Assembly (NCBI RefSeq): GCF_900111005.1
Contig: NZ_FOFV01000016.1
Coordinates: 62,001-126,000 of the forward strand
Source: Lentzea albida
GTDB lineage: Bacteria; Actinomycetota; Actinomycetes; Mycobacteriales; Pseudonocardiaceae
DNA length: 64,000 nt
Direction: 5' to 3'
Of the stretch, positions 14,240-23,557 are shown one piece after another. Under the pieces are notes generated by a model. It saw only the letters and a program-made list of their open reading frames with translations. It was not told the DNA's origin and searched no databases. Position numbers and translations under genes: made by a program. Numbering within the stretch: position 1 is the first letter of the stretch; every line of letters starts with the position of its first letter.

Positions 14240-15385
14240 GTGGAGCACTCTCGCGGGCGGATGGCGGTCCTGGTCGCCGGGCACGCCGTCGACGACCTGT
14301 ACCAGGGCGCGGTGCCGGCCCTCGTGCCCTTCCTCGTGCTGGAACGGGGGTACGGCTACCTAGCGGTCGCCGGCATCACGGTCGCCGCGACGCTGCTGTC
14401 GTCGGTCGTGCAGCCGTTGTTCGGGTGGCTGACGGACCGGCGGCCGATGCCGTGGCTGGTGCCGCTCGGCATGACGCTCGCGGGGGTGGGCGTCGGGCTC
14501 GCCGGGCTGAGCGACTCGTACGTGCTGACGTGGCTCGCGATCGCGCTGTCCGGCCTCGGCGTCGCCGCCTACCACCCGGAGGCGGCCCGCCTCGCGCGCC
14601 GCGTCGCCCGGGACAGCCACGTCGGCATGAGCTGGTTCTCGGTCGGGGGCAACGTCGGGTTCGCGCTGGGGCCGGTGCTCGTGACGCCGGTGCTGGCGTT
14701 CGGCGGGCTCGCGTGGAGTCCGCTGCTCGCCGTTCCCGCGCTGGTGGGAGGCGCGTGCACGACGGTGGCGCTGCGCGGGGTGCACAGCGCCGGGAGCGCG
14801 GCCGGGGTGCGGGCCGGCACCGACGACTGGGGTCAGTTCAGCAGGCTGACCGTGGTGATCATCGCGCGGTCGGTGGTGACGTTCGGGCTCGGCACGTTCC
14901 TCGCGCTCTGGGTGACCTCGCGCGTCGGCGGTGGTCCGGCGGCCGGTGCGGCGGCGCTGGTCGTGCTGTTCGGGGCCGGTGCCGCGAGCACGCTGCTCGG
15001 CGGCGTGCTGGCCGGGCGGTTCGGACGCGTCCGCGTGCTGCGGGTGTCCTACGCGGTCGCGATCCCCGCTGTCGCGGGCGTCGCGTTGGTGCCCGGTCCC
15101 GCCGTGTACGTGATGGTGGCGCTCACGGCCGTGTCGCTGTACGTGCCGTTCTCGCTGCACGTCACTCTCGGCCAGGACTACCTGCCGAACCGGCTCGGCA
15201 CCGCCGGCGGCGTCACGCTGGGACTCGCGGTCAGCGTCGGCGGCCTGGGCTCACCGGTGGTGGGCGCCGTCGCGGGCGCCACGAACCTCCAGTGGGGCCT
15301 GTTGTCCCTGGTGCTGATGCCCGTCGTCGCGTGGGTGGCGGCACGCGGTCTGCGTTCGCCTCGATGCGAGCTCGAGCCCCGGTGA
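14240..15385 (+). CDS. MFS transporter, fosmidomycin-resistance (Fsr)-like
   Basis: A 381-aa membrane protein with about 12 hydrophobic segments. The opening AVLVAGHAVDDLYQGAVPAL, the loop GWLTDRRPMPW and the signature GLGVAAYHPEAARLAR are typical of Fsr-type efflux proteins. GTG 14240 is chosen because the longer frame from 14174 would overlap the AraC start; ATG 14261 is an alternative. It is paired with the divergent AraC regulator. The ExoIII gene begins at or just after its stop. The drug or metabolite exported is unknown. Confidence 0.9.
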   Translation: MEHSRGRMAVLVAGHAVDDLYQGAVPALVPFLVLERGYGYLAVAGITVAATLLSSVVQPLFGWLTDRRPMPWLVPLGMTLAGVGVGLAGLSDSYVLTWLAIALSGLGVAAYHPEAARLARRVARDSHVGMSWFSVGGNVGFALGPVLVTPVLAFGGLAWSPLLAVPALVGGACTTVALRGVHSAGSAAGVRAGTDDWGQFSRLTVVIIARSVVTFGLGTFLALWVTSRVGGGPAAGAAALVVLFGAGAASTLLGGVLAGRFGRVRVLRVSYAVAIPAVAGVALVPGPAVYVMVALTAVSLYVPFSLHVTLGQDYLPNRLGTAGGVTLGLAVSVGGLGSPVVGAVAGATNLQWGLLSLVLMPVVAWVAARGLRSPRCELEPR

Positions 15386-15399
15386 CTACGGTGGGACGG

Positions 15400-16260
15400 G
15401 TGCGAGTGGCGACCTGGAACGTGAACTCCGTCAAGCAGCGCGTGCCGAGGCTCCTGCCGTGGCTGGACCAGAGGCGGCCGGACGTGGTCTGCCTGCAGGA
15501 GACCAAGCTGGCCGATGACGCCTTCACCGCGCTGCTCGGGGAACCGCTGGCGGAACGCGGCTACGAGGTCGCGCTGTTCGGGGAGACGCAGTGGAACGGC
15601 GTGGCGATCCTTTCTCGGGTGGGCCTCGAAGACGTCGCCGTCGGCATTGCAGGCGCACCGGGTTACCCGCACGTCGAGGCACGCGCTGTCGCCGCGACGT
15701 GCGGCGGCGTGCGCGTCCACTCGCTGTACGTCCCCAACGGCCGTGAGCCCGACTCGGACCACTACAAGTACAAGCTCGAATGGCTCGCGGCCCTGCGCGA
15801 CGTGCTGGAAGCGGGACCTGCGGACGCGTTGGTGTGCGGCGACATCAACATCGCCCCGACCGACGCCGACGTGTTCGACCCGGCCGCGTACATCGGCCAC
15901 ACCCACGTCACCGAACCCGAACGCGCCGCGTTGCAGGCCATCGAGGCGTTGGGGTTCCACGACGTCGTGCGCGAGCGGTGGCCGGACGAGCGGGTCTTCA
16001 GCTACTGGGACTACCGGGCCGGCATGTTCCACCGCGACCTCGGCATGCGGATCGACCTGGTCCTCGCGTCGGACTCCGTCGCGCCGCGGACGAAGGCCGC
16101 GTGGATCGACCGGCACGCGCGCAAGGGGACCGGGCCGAGCGACCACGCGCCGGTGATCGTGGACCTGGACGAGGCGCCGGACGGGGACATCGGGCCCGTG
16201 GTGCCGCCGCCGTCCGCGCCGGGCGCGAAGAAGAAGGTCAAGCTGCCGCAGTCGAAGTGA
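15400..16260 (+). CDS. xth: Exodeoxyribonuclease III / AP endonuclease
   Basis: A 286-aa EEP-family nuclease that cleaves abasic sites and trims 3' ends in base excision repair. The N-terminus RVATWNVNSVKQRVPRLLPW, then PDVVCLQETKL (catalytic Glu), VCGDINIAPTDADV (Asp-Asn) and the C-terminal GPSDHAPVIVDL (Asp-His) are all present. A short basic tail (KKKVKLPQSK) extends past the fold. GTG 15400 gives the usual start; GTG 15382 would overlap the MFS stop by 4 nt and could be used for coupling. Confidence 0.95.
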   Translation: MRVATWNVNSVKQRVPRLLPWLDQRRPDVVCLQETKLADDAFTALLGEPLAERGYEVALFGETQWNGVAILSRVGLEDVAVGIAGAPGYPHVEARAVAATCGGVRVHSLYVPNGREPDSDHYKYKLEWLAALRDVLEAGPADALVCGDINIAPTDADVFDPAAYIGHTHVTEPERAALQAIEALGFHDVVRERWPDERVFSYWDYRAGMFHRDLGMRIDLVLASDSVAPRTKAAWIDRHARKGTGPSDHAPVIVDLDEAPDGDIGPVVPPPSAPGAKKKVKLPQSK

Positions 16261-16278
16261 CCGAGCACGCCGTCCCGG

Positions 16279-17580
16279 CTATTCAGGCCCCGGCCGCAGC
16301 GTCACGGTGAACGCCGCCCCGCCCTCCGCCGCGGGCCCCGCCACGATCGTCCCGCCCATCCGCGTCACCAGCCCGTGCACCAGCGCGAGCCCCACCCCGG
16401 TCCCGACCGGCCGCGAGTCCTGGTACCGCGCGTGCAGCACCCCGCGGTCGAACGCCACGGCGTAGTCCTCGGGAGCCAGGCCGGGGCCGCCGTCGCGCAC
16501 CTCCAGCGCCGACGACAGGGCGAGCACGACCGGGCGGCCGGCGGGGGTGACGCGCAGGGCGTTCTCCATCAGGCCGTCGATGACCTGCCTCAACCGCCGC
16601 GCGTCGGCGTGCACCACCGGGGAAGCGGACACCTGCAGCGAGAACGCGACCCCGCGGGCGTGGCAGCGGGCGTGCCACACCTCGGCGGCCGAGCGGACGA
16701 CCGGTTCCAGGGCCACCGGTGCCATGTCCAGGCGGAAGTCGTCGGCGCCGAGACGGGCCAGGTCGAGCAGGTCGGTGACCAGCCGGTCGAGGCGCCTGGC
16801 CTCGTCCAGGATCACGGTGCCGACCGGGGCGACCTGGTCGCCGGAGACGACGCCGTCCGCCAGCGATTCGGCGAAGCCCGTGACGGCGGTCAGGGGTGTG
16901 CGCAGCTCGTGGGAGACCGAGAGCAGGAAGTCGCGTTGGCGGGATTCGCTGCGCTGCAACGCGTCCGCGAGCGAGTTGACCGCGTGGCCCACCTCGGCGA
17001 GCTCGGAGGTGCGCGAGATCGGGACGCGGAGGTCGCGGCGGCCCGTGCTCATCGAGTGGGCCACGGAGGCGGCCCGGCGGATCGGGCGGGACAGGAACGA
17101 GCCCAGCGCGAAGCCCGCCACGGCGGCCACGACGAGGCCGATGCCGAGGGCGAAGAGGATGTTGCGGACCAGCTTGCGGTAGGAGCCGCTCGTCTCCGTC
17201 TGCTGGACCAGGGCGAAGCCGCCCGCACCCGACGGGCGGGCCTCCACGTTCAGGCGGCCGCTCACCCCGGACACGGCCGATCCCGACAGCACGGACCGGT
17301 AGTCGACGGAACGGACCGCGCGGACGGCGGCCCGGTCGTCGCCCGTCACGTCGCCCGCGGCGGTGATGCGGACGATCGCGATGTCCTGGCCCTCCAGGAT
17401 CTGCTCGACGCGGTTGTTCGAGATCTGGCCCGCCACGACGTCGGCCTGGGAGCGCAGGAACTCGCGGCTCACCTGCTGAGAGGTCGACAGGACGAGGCGG
17501 GTCGACACGAAGCCGGCGACGAGCACGGCGACGAACGCGACTCCGAGGCAGACCAACGCGATCCGGGCGGTGAGGTTCAC
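16279..17580 (-). CDS. Sensor histidine kinase
   Basis: A 433-aa membrane kinase. A TM segment at residues ~5-28, an extracytoplasmic sensor of about 110 residues, a second TM (~140-163), HAMP, then the H-box FLLSVSHELRTPLTAVTGFA. The ATPase shows VIDGLMENALRVTP (N box), VRDGGPGLA (G1) and GTGVGLALVHGLV (G2). It overlaps the response-regulator gene by 4 nt (ATGA) and sits last in an operon with a secreted protein, a lipoprotein and the regulator. The signal is unknown; the two exported proteins upstream may participate in sensing. Confidence 0.95.
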   Translation of the reverse strand: MNLTARIALVCLGVAFVAVLVAGFVSTRLVLSTSQQVSREFLRSQADVVAGQISNNRVEQILEGQDIAIVRITAAGDVTGDDRAAVRAVRSVDYRSVLSGSAVSGVSGRLNVEARPSGAGGFALVQQTETSGSYRKLVRNILFALGIGLVVAAVAGFALGSFLSRPIRRAASVAHSMSTGRRDLRVPISRTSELAEVGHAVNSLADALQRSESRQRDFLLSVSHELRTPLTAVTGFAESLADGVVSGDQVAPVGTVILDEARRLDRLVTDLLDLARLGADDFRLDMAPVALEPVVRSAAEVWHARCHARGVAFSLQVSASPVVHADARRLRQVIDGLMENALRVTPAGRPVVLALSSALEVRDGGPGLAPEDYAVAFDRGVLHARYQDSRPVGTGVGLALVHGLVTRMGGTIVAGPAAEGGAAFTVTLRPGPE

Positions 17581-18248
17581 GGCGCGTCCGCCGAGTAGCC
17601 GACGCCGCGCACCGTCCGGATCGGACTCAACGCACCGAACTTCGCGCGCAGCTGGGCGATGTGGACGTCAACGGTCCGTGTGCCGGCCACGGAGGAGTAG
17701 CCCCACACGGCAGACAACAGCTGCTCTCGCGAGAACACCTGGCGCGGGTTCTTCATCAGGTAGGAGAGCAATCCGAACTCCGTTGACGTCAAGGCCACCT
17801 CGGCACCATCGGCGAAAGCACGCCGTTCGCCCACGTCGAGCCGGACGGAACCCACCTGCAGAACGTCCGACACGGGACCTGAGGAGCGGCGCAGGACCGT
17901 GCGGACGCGTAGAGCGAGTTCGCGCGGGCTGAACGGCTTCGTGATGTAGTCGTCGGCGCCCAGTTCCAGCCCGAGCAGGCGGTCCACCTCGTCGTCGCGA
18001 GCCGTCACGAACAGCACCGGCGTCCAGTCGCCGGCGGCGCGCATCGCGCGGCACACCTCGATGCCGTTCAGCACGGGCAGGCCGACGTCCAGCACGACCG
18101 CCACCGGCGAGAGCGAGCGGACCGCGGCCAGTGCCGCGTCCCCCGAGGACTCCAGGTGCACGCCGAAGCCGTCGCGCCGCAGGTACAGCGCGACGAGTTC
18201 GGCGATCGCCGGTTCGTCCTCCACGACGAGCACCAGGCCACGTTCCAC
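17577..18248 (-). CDS. OmpR/PhoB-family response regulator
   Basis: A 223-aa regulator. The receiver domain holds the acidic pair (VVEDEPAIAELVALYL), the phospho-acceptor in VVLDVGLPVLNGIEV and the conserved Lys in DYITKPFSPRE. The winged-helix output domain occupies ~130-223 (TSTEFGLLSYLMKNPRQVFS, GTRTVDVHIAQLRAKFG, IRTVRGVGYS). It partners the histidine kinase that overlaps it by 4 nt. Confidence 0.96.
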   Translation of the reverse strand: MERGLVLVVEDEPAIAELVALYLRRDGFGVHLESSGDAALAAVRSLSPVAVVLDVGLPVLNGIEVCRAMRAAGDWTPVLFVTARDDEVDRLLGLELGADDYITKPFSPRELALRVRTVLRRSSGPVSDVLQVGSVRLDVGERRAFADGAEVALTSTEFGLLSYLMKNPRQVFSREQLLSAVWGYSSVAGTRTVDVHIAQLRAKFGALSPIRTVRGVGYSADAP

Positions 18249-18252
18249 GCGT

Positions 18253-18384
18253 TCACCCCGGCTGGTTGAGATCCGACTCGATGCTGTTCAGCGTCGACTC
18301 CACATCATCGAGGTCCGGTGACGGCTCCTCGCTCCGGCACGCCGTCAGCGACACCAGCAGCACGAGAGCGGCGACCCACCTCAC
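18253..18384 (-). CDS. Small lipoprotein (43 aa)
   Basis: GTG at 18384 overlaps the stop of the upstream secreted-protein gene (GTGA). The product has a hydrophobic leader WVAALVLLVSLTAC ending in a lipobox (LTAC), so Cys would be lipidated after cleavage. The mature part is a short acidic tail (EEPSPDLDDVESTLNSIESD). It lies 4 bp from the response-regulator start and is clearly part of the operon. It may be an accessory to the sensor kinase. Confidence 0.8.
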   Translation of the reverse strand: MRWVAALVLLVSLTACRSEEPSPDLDDVESTLNSIESDLNQPG

Positions 18385-18743
18385 TTGGACCCGCAGTGCT
18401 CGGTCTTGAACTTCGCGACGCGCTCGCCGGCCTTGGCCAGCTTCACGAGCTGCGCGTCGCGGAGCTTGAGCCGCGCGTCCAACACGTCCGCACGCGCCGT
18501 GTTGCCGTTCTTGCGGGCGTCGGCGGCCTTCTGCTCGATCCACTTCTTCGAGCCCAGGGTCTCCGGGCCACCGTTGATCTTGTCGGTCAGCGCCTTGACC
18601 TTCGCCTCCACCCGCGGCACCCGCTGCGAGCAGATCTTCTGCACCTTCTCCGGGCTGATCGTGATCGGTTCCTGCGCCGACGCGGTCCCCGCGCCCAGCA
18701 GCAGCATCCCCGCCACGAGCCCACCGATTCGCGAAATGTTCAT
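18381..18743 (-). CDS. Secreted hypothetical protein (120 aa)
   Basis: It has a signal peptide (GLVAGMLLLGAGTASA) with likely cleavage before QEP. The mature domain is helical and basic (VPRVEAKVKALTDKINGG, KLRDAQLVKLAKAGERVAKF) and has three cysteines, two of which (ICSQR and EHCGSK) could form a disulfide. It is first gene of the two-component operon, overlapping the lipoprotein gene. It may be a periplasmic sensor partner, but this is inferred from context only. Confidence 0.82.
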   Translation of the reverse strand: MNISRIGGLVAGMLLLGAGTASAQEPITISPEKVQKICSQRVPRVEAKVKALTDKINGGPETLGSKKWIEQKAADARKNGNTARADVLDARLKLRDAQLVKLAKAGERVAKFKTEHCGSK

Positions 18744-18822
18744 GGCACAGAACGATGACCGCCCACGATCAGAGGACGGTCCGCCGAATGTTCGGGTTCT
18801 GCAAAGATCAACGCCGGGCGGG

Positions 18823-19695
18823 TCAGCGCAGGGCGACGCCGTGCGAGGCCGCCGCCCGCAGCATCGGCCGCAGCCGGTCCCACACCCGTTCCGACCGCAG
18901 CTCCTCCGCCGCGTTCACCGCCCGCATCCCGACGGACCGCCCCTCGTCGACGTCGCCGTCGAGGAAGTGGCACGAGGCCAGCGAGATCAGGCAGAACGCC
19001 CCGCTGCGCGCCATCTCCGGACCCCAGGCCGTGATCGCCGACACCAGTGCCGGGATCGCCTGCCGGGTGTCGCCGAGCTCCGCGTGGACGGTGCCGGCCA
19101 TCGCGGTGAGGTCGGTCTCGTCGTGGAACCGCGCCCAGTCCGGCACGTGCGTCCGGTCGGCCGACGCGAACGAGTCCTGCGCCCTGCCCAGCGCACGCAA
19201 CGCCTCGACCGAACGGTCCTGACGCGCGTACGCCCACGCCTCGTTCACATACATGATGCTCGACGCCAACGGCGCGAAGGCGCCCCTCTGGAAATACGCC
19301 AGCGCATCACCCGGTGCACCGTGATGAAGATGCACGCGCCCACGTCTGTAAACGATGTTGGTCGTCAGATCTTCGTCGTGACGCGCGAAATCCAGCGCGC
19401 GGTCGAAATGGTGGTACGCCGCCCCGACCTGGCCGCTGTCGAACGACGTCCACCCGGCCAGGTTGTGCAGGTCCGCGACGGCGGACAGCAGCCGCGCCCG
19501 CACCGAGTCGGAGGCCTCGGCCGCCAGCAGCTGCTGCGCCCAGTAGATCCGCACGACGACGGCGTCACGGCACGCCCCGCCTCCGTGCTGGTAGTCCACG
19601 GACCGCAGGGAACGGGTCTGCGCCTCCAGTTGCTCCACGTCGCTGATTCCGATGCGCGAGGAGTGGGGTGGAGGGAAGTACGCGGGATCCGCCAT
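18823..19695 (-). CDS. TPR-like regulatory-type protein lacking an HTH (paralogue of 29371-30330)
   Basis: A 290-aa all-helical protein. A conserved block SLRSVDYQHGGGACRDAVVV is followed by AVADLHNLAGWTSFDSGQVG and by TPR-like repeats (AAYHHFDRALDFARH, DALAYFQRGAFAPL, EALRALGRAQDSFA). The same order occurs in the C-terminal parts of actinomycete regulators that carry an N-terminal HTH, but here none is present. A clear paralogue lies at 29371-30330. It is probably a protein-protein interaction module. Divergent from the zinc-ribbon gene. Confidence 0.82.
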   Translation of the reverse strand: MADPAYFPPPHSSRIGISDVEQLEAQTRSLRSVDYQHGGGACRDAVVVRIYWAQQLLAAEASDSVRARLLSAVADLHNLAGWTSFDSGQVGAAYHHFDRALDFARHDEDLTTNIVYRRGRVHLHHGAPGDALAYFQRGAFAPLASSIMYVNEAWAYARQDRSVEALRALGRAQDSFASADRTHVPDWARFHDETDLTAMAGTVHAELGDTRQAIPALVSAITAWGPEMARSGAFCLISLASCHFLDGDVDEGRSVGMRAVNAAEELRSERVWDRLRPMLRAAASHGVALR

Positions 19696-19850
19696 GAGGG
19701 CACCCCTCTACGCCGGTGGTACCCGAGCGTAGGCCGTCGGCGACTCGGGGTGAAGTCGTCCTGTGCGGCGCGGAATCGAATGCAAGCTGTGATTCAACAG
19801 GTATTAATCCGGGTATGCGGCAACAAGTTGACGGCGCAAGATTCTTGGTT

Positions 19851-20210
19851 ATGAGGCGACGCGCCCACTTGCGGCTGGTGACCTCCTCCGAAGCCGAGGA
19901 CACGACTCTCACTGCGGTGCTGAGCGCAGAGGACCTTGCCGAGGAGCTCGGCCTCGACCCCCACGCCAGGGTGACGTGCGGCCTGCATCGCTGCTGGTTG
20001 CACCTCTGCGTGGCCTCTCCGGCCCACGTCGTCCCGCTGACCGGGCACCGCTGGTGCCGTCCGTGCCGACGCCCTCTCGAGGTGTTCGTGGACGAGACGA
20101 CGGCGCACCTCTCGTGTCCGGAGTGCGGCACCGGCACGCCGGACACCGCGGCGAACCGCCAAGTGGTGCGGGCGTGCCGCACCAGCATCGCGGCCATGCA
20201 CGCTCAGTAG
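19851..20210 (+). CDS. Zinc-ribbon hypothetical protein
   Basis: A 119-aa protein with three cysteine clusters: VTCGLHRCWLHLC, HRWCRPCRRPL and LSCPECGTG. The latter two CxxC pairs could form one zinc ribbon. The first cluster (CxxxxC with His) could bind another metal. ATG 19851 is chosen; ATG 19815 in the same frame would add 12 residues. No clear RBS precedes either, and the AT-rich TATTAAT at 19802-19808 could be a -10 element giving a short leader. Function unknown. Confidence 0.7.
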   Translation: MRRRAHLRLVTSSEAEDTTLTAVLSAEDLAEELGLDPHARVTCGLHRCWLHLCVASPAHVVPLTGHRWCRPCRRPLEVFVDETTAHLSCPECGTGTPDTAANRQVVRACRTSIAAMHAQ

Positions 20211-20225
20211 AACGACCCGGATGAC

Positions 20226-21002
20226 TTAAGCCTGGCGGGTGAAGACGGCGGCCTCCGGGAGGTAGCTCGGGGGCCGGTGGCTGTCCTCCGGCACGTCGAG
20301 CAACGCCCAGATGATGTGCCGCCCGCCTCCGGCCGGCGTCTCGCCCATGGTGAAGTTGCAGACGGCGATGGACGCGATGTTGCGCCGCATGATGTGCCAC
20401 TGCCTGAGGTCGAAGCGTGCGGTCGTGCGCACGGCAACGGACAACTTGTCGCCACGCATGCGCAGCAGCAGCGAGAGAGGGCTGTTGTCCTCTATGTGCG
20501 ACACGAGCTCGACGGCGATCTGCGGCGCGACGTCGAGCATCGACTGGACGCCCCACCGCTCGCAGGCGCGTTCGGTGATCCGCTCGGCCACGTGCGGCAG
20601 GCAGCGGCACGACGGCAGCGGCGCGTCGACCCTGTCCTCGTGCCTGTGTCGCACCACGGCGGCCACCGCGGCCGACGTCGTCGTGTGCATCGGGATGTGC
20701 CGGGGCAGCCCGCGCGACTCCAGCGTGGACCGCAGCCGGTGGTCGCTCACGACGAGGCTCAGCGAGATGCCCGGCCAGCGTGCCGCGGACAACCACACGA
20801 CGTCGAAGACGACGAGCAGCGCGGGGGACTCGGCGACCAGTTCGTCGAGCTCCACCACCACGCCGACGAGCTCCTTGGTGGCGCAGTCGAGCAGCACGTC
20901 CTGCACCCGCATGTACGTCGCCCAGTCGAGCCGTCCGCTGAACCGGACGACGAGCACGCCGTTCAGCTCGCGGACGTCGACCTCGAGGCTGTCACCGGCC
21001 AT
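20226..21002 (-). CDS. STAS-domain protein with degenerate HATPase-like C-terminal half
   Basis: A 258-aa protein. Residues ~1-110 form a STAS (anti-anti-sigma) domain: LEVDVRELNGVLVVRFSGRL, then VGVVVELDELVAESPALLVV, where the usual phosphoserine motif DS is ES at the equivalent site. The C-terminal half (~140-250) resembles an RsbW-type GHKL fold (APQIAVELVSHIEDNSPLSL) but lacks a clean N-box Asn and G1 motif, so ATP binding is doubtful. It may be a fused partner-switch regulator. It is divergent from the LuxR gene across 154 bp. Confidence 0.72.
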   Translation of the reverse strand: MAGDSLEVDVRELNGVLVVRFSGRLDWATYMRVQDVLLDCATKELVGVVVELDELVAESPALLVVFDVVWLSAARWPGISLSLVVSDHRLRSTLESRGLPRHIPMHTTTSAAVAAVVRHRHEDRVDAPLPSCRCLPHVAERITERACERWGVQSMLDVAPQIAVELVSHIEDNSPLSLLLRMRGDKLSVAVRTTARFDLRQWHIMRRNIASIAVCNFTMGETPAGGGRHIIWALLDVPEDSHRPPSYLPEAAVFTRQA

Positions 21003-21156
21003 GATCCCGTCCCCTCACGCAAGGCGCCTCCCCCCAATCCTCCAAGTCTCTGGACGCGGGCGCGTGCGCCCTAGGGGGTAACTACCCGTCTTTCGCCGTT
21101 GGTACCTCCGGGGGACCGCGTTGCAGCGGGAGATCGGGCCGACCTAGGGTGCCGCT

Positions 21157-23424
21157 GTGGGCGGTTCGCTTTCCCCAGGTCGCAAAGGCAATTTGCCTGC
21201 CGACACAACTACTTTCGTCGACCGCAAGCACGACGTCGCCGAGGTCAGGAGGCTGCTGTCCGAGTCGCGCCTCGTCACCCTGACGGGTGTCGGCGGGGTG
21301 GGCAAGACGCGGCTGGCGTTGCGCGCCGCCGCCGGCACGAGCAGGGCGTTCCGCGACGGGGTGTGGGTCGTCGACCTGGGCGGCGTCACCGACCCGGAAC
21401 TGGTCGTGCACACGGTCCTGGAGCAGCTGGGCGTGCACGACGACACGGTCCGGATGCACCGCACCGTCCTGGTGGAACACCTGCGCGACCGGCAGGTGCT
21501 GATGGTCCTGGACAACTGCGAGCACGTCGTCGCGGCGGCCGCCGACCTCGTGGACGCGGTGCTGCGCGGTGCCCCCGGTGTACGCGTGCTCGCGACGAGC
21601 AGGGAACGCCTCGGCGTCGACGGTGAACACCTCTGGCAGGTCGCGCCCCTGCCGCCCGACCCGGCGCTGGCGCTGTTCGCCGAACGGGCCGCCGCCGTCG
21701 AGCCCGGGTTCGTCCTCGACGAGGGCAACCACGACGAGGTCGGTCAGATCTGCGCGCTGCTCGCCGGTATCCCGCTGGCCATCGAACTGGCCGCGGTGCG
21801 CCTGCGCGTGTTGAACCTCGACCACCTGTTGTCCAGATTGGACAACACCTTCCGGGTCCTCGGGGACGGCAAGCGCGGCGGCGACCCCCGCCACCAGACG
21901 CTGCACGCCGCGGTGGACTGGAGCTTCCACCTGTGCACGCTGCCGGAGCAGATCCTGTGGGCGCGGGCGTCGGTGTTCGCCGGCACGTTCGACCTGGAGG
22001 CCGCGGAACGGGTCTGCTCCGGTGACGGCGTCGCGCCCGAGCAGGTCCTGCACTCGCTGATGGGCCTGGTCGACAAGTCCGTCGTGGTGTCGGAGAAGCA
22101 CCCGTCCGGCACGCGGTTCCGGCTGCTGGAGCCGTTGCGCCAGTACGGCCTCGAGAAGCTGCGCGCCGCCGGACGCGAACAGGTCCTGCGGGAACGGCAC
22201 CGCGACCACTACATCGACTGGGCGGAGCGGCGGGAACAGGAGTGGTTCGGCCCGGCCCAGCCGCACATCTTCCGGCTCACCCGCCTGGAGCAGGGAAACC
22301 TGCGGTGCGCCCTGGACTTCTGCTTCGACAGCGACGGCGACCACTGCGTGCACCTGGCGAGCACGCTGTGGTTCTACTGGGCGGGCTGCGGCATGCTCGG
22401 CGAGGGCCGCCACTGGCTCGACCGCGCGGTGGCGAGGGCGAAACCCGGCCCGCTGCGCGCCAAGGCGTTGTGGGTCAACGGCTACGTCGCGACGCTGCAG
22501 GGCGACCTGACCGCGGCGACCGCGATGCTGGACGAGTGCCGCGGCTACGCCGTCGAGTCCGGGGACGCCTCCGCGCTCGCCTACTCCACCCACCGCATCG
22601 CCTGCACCCACCTGGTCGGCGACGACCTCGACCTCGCGGACGGCATGTTCGAGGAGGCCATGCGCCTGTACCGCGGCCAGGGCACCGTCAACAGCCACAC
22701 CATGCTCGCGGGCATCGAACTGGCGATCTCGGCGACGTTCCGGCACGACTTCGCCGCCGCCGAACGACTCTGCGTCGAGGCCAAGGCCGTCGGTGAGGAG
22801 CACGGCGAGCAGTGGGCGCAGGCGTACGCGATCTGGGTGCTGGCCCTGTGCGCGTGGGTGAGCGGCGACCTGGCGGGCGCCGACCGGCTCGGCCGCGAGT
22901 GCCTGCGGATCAAGCGCACGTTCCACGACCTGCTGGGCATCGTGCTCTCGATCGAGATCCTGGCCTGGATCTCCGCCTCCCAGGGCAACGCGGGCCGCGC
23001 GGCGACGTTGCTCGGCGCCACCAGCGAGATCTGGCAGTCGGTCGGCTATCCCATGTTCGGGTCGCGGTACTTCGGCGCGCCGCACGGCGAGTGCGAGTCG
23101 GCGGTGGTGTCCGCGCTCGGCGAGCAGGAGTTCCGCTCGGTGTTCCGCAAGGGCATGGACCTCGAACTGGAGGACGCCATCGCGTTCGCCATCGGGGAGG
23201 AGCAGGAGCGGGAGGCGGCGCCCGTGGTGGCGCTGACGCCGTTGACGCGGCGGGAGCAGCAGGTCGCCGACCTGATCGCGGGTGGGATGTCGAACAAGGA
23301 GATCGCGGCGCGGCTGGTGATCGCGCGGCGGACCGCGGAGGGGCACGTGGAGCGGATCCTGCAGAAGCTGGGGTTCACGTCCCGGGCGCAGATCGCGACG
23401 TGGGTGACGCAGCGGCGCAACTAG
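21157..23424 (+). CDS. LuxR-family STAND ATPase regulator
   Basis: A 755-aa protein. The NTPase domain starts with TLTGVGGVGKTRLALRAA (Walker A ~44-51), Walker B VLMVLDNCEHV and the STAND motif RVLATSRERLGV. A helical TPR-like region spans ~300-680, and the LuxR HTH is at ~690-750 (LTRREQQVADLIAGGMSNKE, then AARLVIARRTAEGHVERILQ). This is the common actinomycete regulator of secondary metabolism or stress. GTG start. Upstream, GGGTA-AC-TACCC (21076-21087) is a small dyad in the divergent promoter. Target unknown. Confidence 0.94.
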   Translation: MGGSLSPGRKGNLPADTTTFVDRKHDVAEVRRLLSESRLVTLTGVGGVGKTRLALRAAAGTSRAFRDGVWVVDLGGVTDPELVVHTVLEQLGVHDDTVRMHRTVLVEHLRDRQVLMVLDNCEHVVAAAADLVDAVLRGAPGVRVLATSRERLGVDGEHLWQVAPLPPDPALALFAERAAAVEPGFVLDEGNHDEVGQICALLAGIPLAIELAAVRLRVLNLDHLLSRLDNTFRVLGDGKRGGDPRHQTLHAAVDWSFHLCTLPEQILWARASVFAGTFDLEAAERVCSGDGVAPEQVLHSLMGLVDKSVVVSEKHPSGTRFRLLEPLRQYGLEKLRAAGREQVLRERHRDHYIDWAERREQEWFGPAQPHIFRLTRLEQGNLRCALDFCFDSDGDHCVHLASTLWFYWAGCGMLGEGRHWLDRAVARAKPGPLRAKALWVNGYVATLQGDLTAATAMLDECRGYAVESGDASALAYSTHRIACTHLVGDDLDLADGMFEEAMRLYRGQGTVNSHTMLAGIELAISATFRHDFAAAERLCVEAKAVGEEHGEQWAQAYAIWVLALCAWVSGDLAGADRLGRECLRIKRTFHDLLGIVLSIEILAWISASQGNAGRAATLLGATSEIWQSVGYPMFGSRYFGAPHGECESAVVSALGEQEFRSVFRKGMDLELEDAIAFAIGEEQEREAAPVVALTPLTRREQQVADLIAGGMSNKEIAARLVIARRTAEGHVERILQKLGFTSRAQIATWVTQRRN

Positions 23425-23557
23425 GGGTGCGGCTGGGGGCGGTGGCCGGTGGGTGCGGCGGGCAGTGGCGTTGCTGGGGGGCGTGAGGGGCGTTGTTCAG
23501 GCGTGGACCGCCTCACCCGGTTCACGCACCCCGGTCCACACACCCGGTCCGCTCACC

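Noticed and set aside
21082..23346. 754-aa minus-strand ORF opposite the LuxR regulator
   Set aside because: No motif and low-complexity composition; an antisense shadow.
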